From Phenylobacterium sp. (lineage in GTDB: Bacteria; Pseudomonadota; Alphaproteobacteria; Caulobacterales; Caulobacteraceae), in contig NZ_JAUYQL010000112.1 in assembly GCF_030697305.1 (NCBI RefSeq), positions 1-46,661 of the forward strand: DNA of 46,661 bases, read 5' to 3'. Both the position numbers and the translations under genes were made by a program. This document shows positions 41,248 through 46,661 of this stretch, one piece after another. The notes below the pieces were generated by a model that was not told the origin of the DNA, searched no databases, and saw only the letters and a list, made by a program, of their open reading frames with translations. The first letter of the stretch is position 1; each line of letters begins with the position of its first letter.

Positions 41248-42522
41248 GTGGATCCGATTTCCCAGAGGCTCAGGCTACGCCATCCGCAGCGCATCGATCT
41301 GTCGCTGGACCGAATGCGGGTGTTGTGCGCCGGTCTGGGCGATCCCCAGCACAGGCTGCCGCCGGTGGTCCATGTCGCGGGCACCAACGGCAAGGGTTCG
41401 ACGGTCGCCTTCATCCGCGCCATCGCCGAGGCGGCGGGGCTGACGGTCCACGCCTATACCTCGCCGCATCTGGTGCGGTTCAATGAACGCATCCGGCTGG
41501 CCGGCACGCTGATCGAGGACGAGGCGCTGAACGCCATTCTCGACCGTATCGAAGCAGTCGGCAGCGAGGCGACGGTGTTCGAGAGCGCTACGGCCGCCGC
41601 CTTTGTGGCCATGAGCGAGACGCGGGCCGACCTGGCCATCGTCGAGGTCGGTCTCGGCGGGGTGCTCGACGCCACCAATGTGATCGAGAGGCCGCTGCTC
41701 AGCGTCATCACCCCGGTCGACCTCGACCACGCCGAATTCCTCGGCGACAGCCTGCATGGCGTGGCGGTGGAAAAGGCGGGCGTCCTCAAGCCGGGCGCGC
41801 GCGGCCTGATCGCCCGTCAGGCCGAGACGGCCATGGCGGCCATCGAGGCGGCGGCGCGGGCGGTGCATGCGCCCCTGACCGTCATGGGGGTGGATTTCGA
41901 CGCCTGGGCCGAGCGCGGCGGCCTGGCCTTCCAGGACCCGGAGCGGTTTCTGGACCTGCCGGTCCCGGCTCTGACGGGTCCGCACCAGATCGACAACGCC
42001 GGGCTGGCGGTGGCGGTCGCCCTGGAACTGGACCTGCCCGAGACGGCCATCGCCGAGGGGCTGCGCACGGTTCGCTGGCCGGCGCGAATGCAGCGGTTGA
42101 CGGCAGGCCCCTATGCCGAGGCTGCGCGGGCGGCCGACGCCGAACTGTGGCTGGACGGTGGGCACAATCCGCATGCGGCGGCGGCGCTGGCGGCGGCGCT
42201 GGCCGAACGGCAGGCCAGGGCGCCGCGGCCTTTGGCCCTGGTCGTCGGCATGCTGGCCAACAAGGACGCGGGCGGTTTCTTCGAGGCGCTGAAAGCCTCC
42301 GGCGCGGCGGTATTCACCGTGCCCTTCGAGGGGGCGGCGGCCGAACCGGAGGCCCTGGCGGCGGTGGCGCGCGGGCGCGGGCTCGGCGCGACTCCCTGCG
42401 CCTCGATCGAAGAGGCTTTGACCCGGGCCCTGGCGCTGGGCGCCGGGCGGGTGGTCATCTGCGGCTCGCTCTATCTGGCGGGCGAGGTGCTGGGCGCGGC
42501 GCGCGAGACCTGGCCGGACTGA
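41248..42522 (+). CDS. folC: Dihydrofolate synthase / folylpolyglutamate synthase
   Basis: The 424-residue ligase adds glutamate to dihydropteroate and folates. The Mur-ligase ATP loop is HVAGTNGKGSTVAFIR; YTSPHLVRFNERIR and VEVGLGGVLDATNV are the other conserved blocks, and LWLDGGHNPHAA closes the C-terminal domain. The GTG at 41248, 7 bp after AAGGGGAG, is chosen; the frame extends to a TTG at 41212. It follows accD closely, an arrangement also known from enterobacteria. Confidence 0.94.
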   Translation: MDPISQRLRLRHPQRIDLSLDRMRVLCAGLGDPQHRLPPVVHVAGTNGKGSTVAFIRAIAEAAGLTVHAYTSPHLVRFNERIRLAGTLIEDEALNAILDRIEAVGSEATVFESATAAAFVAMSETRADLAIVEVGLGGVLDATNVIERPLLSVITPVDLDHAEFLGDSLHGVAVEKAGVLKPGARGLIARQAETAMAAIEAAARAVHAPLTVMGVDFDAWAERGGLAFQDPERFLDLPVPALTGPHQIDNAGLAVAVALELDLPETAIAEGLRTVRWPARMQRLTAGPYAEAARAADAELWLDGGHNPHAAAALAAALAERQARAPRPLALVVGMLANKDAGGFFEALKASGAAVFTVPFEGAAAEPEALAAVARGRGLGATPCASIEEALTRALALGAGRVVICGSLYLAGEVLGAARETWPD

Positions 42523-42553
42523 GGCCCGCCGGGGGAGCGGGCCGGCGCCGGAG

Positions 42554-42892
42554 TCAGGCGGCGGCCTGGCCGATTCCTGCCTCGGCCAGCCATTCGACGA
42601 TCTTGCCCTTGGGCATGGCGCCGACCTTCATCGAGGCCATCTGGCCGTCCTTGAACAGCATCAGGGTGGGGATGCCCTTCACGCCCAGTTTCGACGGGAT
42701 CATGGGGCTGTCGTCGATATTGACCTTGGCGATCACCACCTGGCCGGCCAGTTCGTCGGCGATCTGCTCCAGGGCCGGGCCGATCTGCTTGCAGGGGCCG
42801 CACCATTCGGCCCAGAAATCGACCAGCACGGGGGTGGACGACTTGAGGACGTCGGCTTCAAAGCTGTCGTCGGTGACCTTGACGGTGGCCAT
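42554..42892 (-). CDS. trxA: Thioredoxin
   Basis: The 112-residue protein is a classic thioredoxin with the redox motif [10 protein letters not shown] and the cis-proline loop [12 protein letters not shown]. It is cytosolic, with no signal peptide, and reduces protein disulfides; ArsC of the ars operon here is of the thioredoxin-dependent kind. It faces folC with a 31 bp gap and lies downstream of addA on the same strand, as in other Caulobacterales. Confidence 0.96.
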   Translation of the reverse strand: MATVKVTDDSFEADVLKSSTPVLVDFWAEWCGPCKQIGPALEQIADELAGQVVIAKVNIDDSPMIPSKLGVKGIPTLMLFKDGQMASMKVGAMPKGKIVEWLAEAGIGQAAA

Positions 42893-42967
42893 GGGGAAAA
42901 TTCTCCAGATGGGCGGGGTCCCGGGGCGAACCGGGCGCTTCGCAGCGGATGTGGGCGGTCGCGGCGC

Positions 42968-45900
42968 TCAAATCAACATCAGGGCGTCGTCCATCATCGC
43001 CGGCGGGACCGGCATCAGGCGCGGACCGTCGGTCCAGACCAGGGCCGCCTCGACTGCGCGGTCGGGATACAACTGCCTCAGCACGGCGACGTAGAGGGCG
43101 ATCTGCAGCACATAGGCGGGGTCGGCGTCCCCGATCCTGTCCGGGGCGGGCCGGTTGGTCTTGTAGTCCACCACCAGCACCCGGTCGGGCGCGACGACCA
43201 GACGGTCGATCTGTCCGGCGATGGCCACGCCCGCGACCGTCCCGGTTACGGCCACCTCGGGGCGTGATCCCGGACCGAAGACCGGCCCGAACCGCGCATC
43301 GTCCAGCACCGCGAAGGCGGCGGCGATCATCTCAGCCCGCTGCGCGTCGTCTAGGTCCCGCTCCCGCGACATCATGCGGCGACCGGCGTCGGCCCGCGCA
43401 TCGGGGGCGATATCGGGCAGCCGCTCCAGCAGCCGGTGGATCAGATCGCCGCGCCGGAACCGGCCCAGGGGCGCGCCGGGTCCGGCGGTCACGGCCAGCG
43501 GCGAGGGGGCGGGAATGCGGATCAGCGCGTCCATCTTCGAGGGCGAGGCGAAGCGGGCGGTTCCATCGGCCGCCGGAGCCTCCCGCGCCCAGGCGGGAAC
43601 GACGGCGGATGGCGCGCGTCCGATGGTTCCGGCGAGAAGGCGCTCCGGATCGACGCCGAAGCGCAGCACGCCGTCGCCGATGTCGCGAGCGTTGAGCGGC
43701 TCATCCTCGCCCAACCGGGCGAAGGTTTCGGCGATGACGCTCCACCAGCTGCCGGGCTCGAAGCCTTCCTCCGGCCGCCGGAGCGCCCGTCCCATGACTG
43801 CCAGCCGGTCGCGCGCGCGCGTCAGGGCGACATAGAGCAGGCGCAGGGACTCGGCGTCGGTGCGGGCGACCCGGGCCTCGCGCGCGGCCCTGGAGGCGGG
43901 GCAGTCGTCCTTCGACGAGCCGGGGCACATCAGCCAGCCCTCGCCCTCCGCGCCGTCCTCGCCGGCGGCGGGCATCAGGGTCGGGCCCTGCGGCTTGGCC
44001 CGCGAGGTGGTGTCGGGAAGGATGACGATCGGCGCCTCCAGCCCCTTGGCCCCGTGGACGGTCATGACCCGGACCTCGTCGCGGGCCCCCTCCATCTCGC
44101 GCTTGACCTCGACGTCGGCAGCTTCCAGCAGGGCGACGCAGGTCTCCAGATCGACGCCGCCCCGGCCCTCGGCGGCCAGGACCTGGGCCAGGGTCTCGTC
44201 GATCGCCTCCTCGGCCTCGCGGCCCAGCCGGGCGAGGATGCGGGCGCGGCCCGAGACGCCGGCAGCGTCGACCCGGTTCAGCAGGCTGGAGAAGAAGGCG
44301 AAGGGGTCGCGGTCGCGGGCGTCGAGCGCGGCCTGGAGGAAATCATGGGCGCGGCCCCATTGCGGCTGTTCCCCGGCCCGCTCGCGCAGCGTGCGCCACA
44401 GGGAGCGGCCCGCGCGGGCCTCCTTGTCGGCCAGGGGGTAGAGGCTGTGCGGGTCGCCGAAATCGCTGACGTCGCAGAAGGGGCTGCGCAGGACCTCGGC
44501 CAGGCTCAGGTCGTCGTCGGGGTAGAGGGCGAAACGGGCCGCGGCGATCAGGTCGTCGAAGACGATATGGCTGCTGAGCTTCAGCCGGTCGGCCCCCGCG
44601 ACGGGCACGGCCTCGGCCTTGAGGGCGCGAATGATCTCCTCGAACAGGGCGTCGCGGCGGCGGACCAGCACGAGGAAATCGCCCCAGCGGGCGGGGCGCA
44701 GGCCTTCGGAGCTCCTGTGGTCATGGACGGCGGTCCCGGCCTCGACCTGTTTGCGGATGTCGCGGGCGAGGGCCTGGGCCAGCTGTTTGCGGCCGCCGCG
44801 GGCGTCCTCCTTGTCGACCGGGGCGTTCCAGGCTTCGCGGTCCGGCGCGGCCGGATCCCGGAACAGCGGCCACAGGTCGACCGAGCCGTGCTGGCCGACG
44901 CGGGCCGGATGGTGGGTCGGGATGTCGCCCGAGACGCCGACCAGGGCGCGGGTCCGCTCGGGCCCCTCGAAGGCGGCGTCGACGAAGGCCAGCACCTCCT
45001 CGGTCGAGCGGAAGGAGGTGTCCAGCGGCACTTCCTGGAACGGACGGCCGGCGCCGCGGGCGAGGGCCTCATAGGCCTGGGCCTCCTGCCGCAGCCGCTC
45101 GGGGCGGGCGCCCTGGAAGGAGTAGATCGACTGTTTCTCGTCGCCGACGGCGAAGACCGTGCGGGGGATGCGGGGGACGGTTTCGCCCCGCCGCGGGGCG
45201 CCCTCGCCCGAGAAAAACTCCTCGGTCAGGGCCTTGAAGATGGCCCACTGGTCGGGGGCGGTGTCCTGGGCTTCGTCGACGAGGACATGTTCAATGCCGC
45301 CGTCCAGCTTGAACAGCACCCAGGCGGCGGTGGACCGCTGGGTGAGCAGGTCCACGGTCCGGACTACCAGGTCGGAGAAGTCGAGCGCGCCCTGCCGGGC
45401 CTTGGCGCTCTCGTAGAGGGCGGCGTGGGCCTGGGCCAGGGTCAGGGCCTTGACGGTGTCGTCGGCCACCCGGGCGGCGCGCATGCGGTCGAGGACGGCG
45501 CAGTATTTGTGCGAGACGGAGTCGAGGTAGGCCGCCGCGGCGGGCGGGGCGTTCTTCGTGCCGAATTTGGTCCGCGCCCTGCCCTCCGAGTCGATGAAGA
45601 GCGCCTTCAGGGCGGCCAGGCTGGTGTGCGGCGGGACCGCCTCGCGCATCCGGGCGGCGATCTTCTGGTCGTTGGTCGAGCCCGTGGCGAAGCCGTCGGC
45701 GGCGGCGCGCCAGGCGGCGGGGTCGAGCCAACTCAGGAAATCGCCTTCGATCGCCGACGGGGTTTCGTCCTCGGAGACGCCGGCGAGGATGTGCGGGCCG
45801 GGCGCGAAGCCCGAGGTCCAACGGTCGACGTAGGCGACCAGTTTGCCGCGTTCCGATTCGATCATGGCCAACAGGGCGTGGAAGGCTTTCCAGTCCAGCT

Positions 45901-46483
45901 CGACCGCGAAATGGGCGTAGGCGGCGCCCAACCGACCGTCGGGATCGGCCAGCGCCGCGCGGGCCAGGTCCTCGCGCGCGGCATGCGACAGGGCGACGGC
46001 GGCCTCGTTCTCCAGCACCCTGAAGGTGGGGGAGACGCCGGCCTCGATCGGGAAGCGGCGCAGCAGTTTTTCGCAGAAGGCGTGGATGGTCTGGATCTTC
46101 AGCCCGCCGGGCGTCTCGAGGGCGCGGGCGAACAGGCGGCGGGCGTCGGACAGGTCGGCGGCGGTCAGGCGGGCGGGGTCGCGGTCGTCCAGCTGCGCCA
46201 GGTCGCGCGACAGGTCGGCGTCGTCCATCACGGCCCAGCGGCCCAGCTTGTCGAACAGCCGGGCCTGCATCTCGGCGGCGGCGGCCTTGGTGTAGGTGAC
46301 GCAGAGGATCTCGCCGGGCGGGGCCTTCTGCAGCAGCAGCCGGGCCACCCGGTCGACGAGGGTGGTGGTCTTGCCCGAGCCGGCGTTGGCGGTGACGAAG
46401 ACCGAGCGGCCGGGGTCGGCGGCGGTGCGCTGGTGGGCGCGGGCCTGTTCCAGGGGCGCCAAGGTCGACGGGACATGTGTCAT
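42968..46483 (-). CDS. addA: Double-strand break repair helicase-nuclease AddA
   Basis: The 1171-residue protein is the UvrD-like helicase and nuclease subunit of AddAB, which processes double-strand breaks for RecA. Walker A is TANAGSGKTTTLVDRV (residues about 34-49), Walker B is LVDEAQDTAPDQW, and VGDEKQSIYSFQGARP is motif III. LRLLYVALTRARDRL is motif VI. The C-terminal nuclease motif RVLVVDYKTNRPAP carries the D-x-K pair. The ATG at 46483 overlaps the addB stop by 4 bp; the frame extends a little further upstream but inside addB. Confidence 0.95.
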   Translation of the reverse strand: MTHVPSTLAPLEQARAHQRTAADPGRSVFVTANAGSGKTTTLVDRVARLLLQKAPPGEILCVTYTKAAAAEMQARLFDKLGRWAVMDDADLSRDLAQLDDRDPARLTAADLSDARRLFARALETPGGLKIQTIHAFCEKLLRRFPIEAGVSPTFRVLENEAAVALSHAAREDLARAALADPDGRLGAAYAHFAVELDWKAFHALLAMIESERGKLVAYVDRWTSGFAPGPHILAGVSEDETPSAIEGDFLSWLDPAAWRAAADGFATGSTNDQKIAARMREAVPPHTSLAALKALFIDSEGRARTKFGTKNAPPAAAAYLDSVSHKYCAVLDRMRAARVADDTVKALTLAQAHAALYESAKARQGALDFSDLVVRTVDLLTQRSTAAWVLFKLDGGIEHVLVDEAQDTAPDQWAIFKALTEEFFSGEGAPRRGETVPRIPRTVFAVGDEKQSIYSFQGARPERLRQEAQAYEALARGAGRPFQEVPLDTSFRSTEEVLAFVDAAFEGPERTRALVGVSGDIPTHHPARVGQHGSVDLWPLFRDPAAPDREAWNAPVDKEDARGGRKQLAQALARDIRKQVEAGTAVHDHRSSEGLRPARWGDFLVLVRRRDALFEEIIRALKAEAVPVAGADRLKLSSHIVFDDLIAAARFALYPDDDLSLAEVLRSPFCDVSDFGDPHSLYPLADKEARAGRSLWRTLRERAGEQPQWGRAHDFLQAALDARDRDPFAFFSSLLNRVDAAGVSGRARILARLGREAEEAIDETLAQVLAAEGRGGVDLETCVALLEAADVEVKREMEGARDEVRVMTVHGAKGLEAPIVILPDTTSRAKPQGPTLMPAAGEDGAEGEGWLMCPGSSKDDCPASRAAREARVARTDAESLRLLYVALTRARDRLAVMGRALRRPEEGFEPGSWWSVIAETFARLGEDEPLNARDIGDGVLRFGVDPERLLAGTIGRAPSAVVPAWAREAPAADGTARFASPSKMDALIRIPAPSPLAVTAGPGAPLGRFRRGDLIHRLLERLPDIAPDARADAGRRMMSRERDLDDAQRAEMIAAAFAVLDDARFGPVFGPGSRPEVAVTGTVAGVAIAGQIDRLVVAPDRVLVVDYKTNRPAPDRIGDADPAYVLQIALYVAVLRQLYPDRAVEAALVWTDGPRLMPVPPAMMDDALMLI

Positions 46484-46661
46484 TCGGGGGCCTCGTCCTC
46501 GCCGCCGACGACGTGCCATTCCCAGACCCGGGCCAGATGGTCGTAGTTGCCGCCGAAATTGCCCAGGATATGCGGCGCCGCCCAGGAGACATAGGGCCGG
46601 GCCTCGTCGTCGAAGGCGGCGACGCCATCGACCAGCCGGGCCAGTTCGCGCTCGGCCAGTT
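46480..46661 (-). CDS. addB: AddB C-terminal end (5' part outside window)
   Basis: The minus-strand frame ends ARVWEWHVVGGEDEAPE, then TGA overlapping the addA ATG (ATGA). The preceding residues (ELAELARLVDGVAAFDD, VSWAAPHILGNFGGNYDHLA) fit the C-terminus of alphaproteobacterial AddB, the inactive-helicase nuclease partner. Only 60 codons lie in the window, so the call rests mainly on its coupling to addA. Confidence 0.8.
   Translation of the reverse strand, partial: LAERELARLVDGVAAFDDEARPYVSWAAPHILGNFGGNYDHLARVWEWHVVGGEDEAPE

Noticed and set aside
43436..46546. 1036-codon open frame on the plus strand opposite addA
   Set aside because: The addA frame carries all helicase and nuclease motifs; the opposite frame is a shadow of GC-rich codons.
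1..46661. CRISPR array, complete insertion sequence or rRNA genes
   Set aside because: No regularly spaced repeats, no intact transposase gene with terminal inverted repeats and no rRNA-like sequence were seen.

Overview
The window is a GC-rich chromosomal stretch of an alphaproteobacterium, most likely of the order Caulobacterales (Caulobacter, Phenylobacterium or Brevundimonas relatives). This assignment is an inference. It rests on the divergent arrangement tsaD-gpsA / hemC-hemD-Mic60-like-hemY, the run trpF-trpB-trpA-accD-folC with trxA and addA-addB facing it, many GTG starts with 4-bp stop/start overlaps, and two TTAA-N7-TTAA motifs of the CtrA cell-cycle regulator type. No database search was possible; identities come from recognised motifs and protein architecture.

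Layout. 1-0.9 kb: 3' end of an Hsp70-like (YegD-type) gene closed by a large palindromic repeat. 1-9.6 kb, minus strand: a run holding a membrane glycosyltransferase-like protein, a methyltransferase, acetyl-CoA synthetase, an Rsm22-type methyltransferase and a periplasmic M16 peptidase. 9.6-16.4 kb: a lipoprotein, a 1-Cys peroxiredoxin, a creatininase-family hydrolase, a SleB-type cell wall hydrolase with a CtrA-like box, a methyltransferase, a Rieske protein, gpsA and tsaD. 16.4-20.5 kb: the heme-linked operon hemC-hemD-Mic60-like-HemY-like. 20.67 kb: tRNA-Thr(CGT).

20.7-26.1 kb is accessory in character. It has a MaoC-type dehydratase, an unusual MerR regulator fused to a P-loop ATPase, decayed remnants (an arsR copy with an internal deletion, a GNAT acetyltransferase tail, a possible tyrosine recombinase scrap), a DUF1801 protein, and a tight arsenic operon arsR-arsI-arsC-aqpS. 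The operon would sense arsenic, cleave C-As bonds, reduce arsenate and let arsenite out through an aquaglyceroporin; no Acr3 or ArsB pump is present. 26.2-28.1 kb holds small lipoproteins and small conserved proteins.

28.4-31.1 kb is the most unusual locus: a SLOG-domain protein with four membrane helices followed by a membrane-anchored TIR-domain protein with a CtrA-like box in its promoter region. A SLOG sensor beside a TIR enzyme is the logic of Thoeris-type nucleotide-signalling immunity, here possibly with a membrane-acting effector. This is a hypothesis from domain content and adjacency.

31.2-46.7 kb is mostly housekeeping: nitroreductase, mtgA, ald, an RsmC-like methyltransferase, an RsuA-family pseudouridine synthase, an FAD oxidoreductase whose first codons are out of frame, the trp genes (trpA carries an in-frame amber codon, and an exported protein gene sits between trpB and trpA), accD (lacking the usual zinc-ribbon cysteines), folC, trxA, addA and the end of addB.
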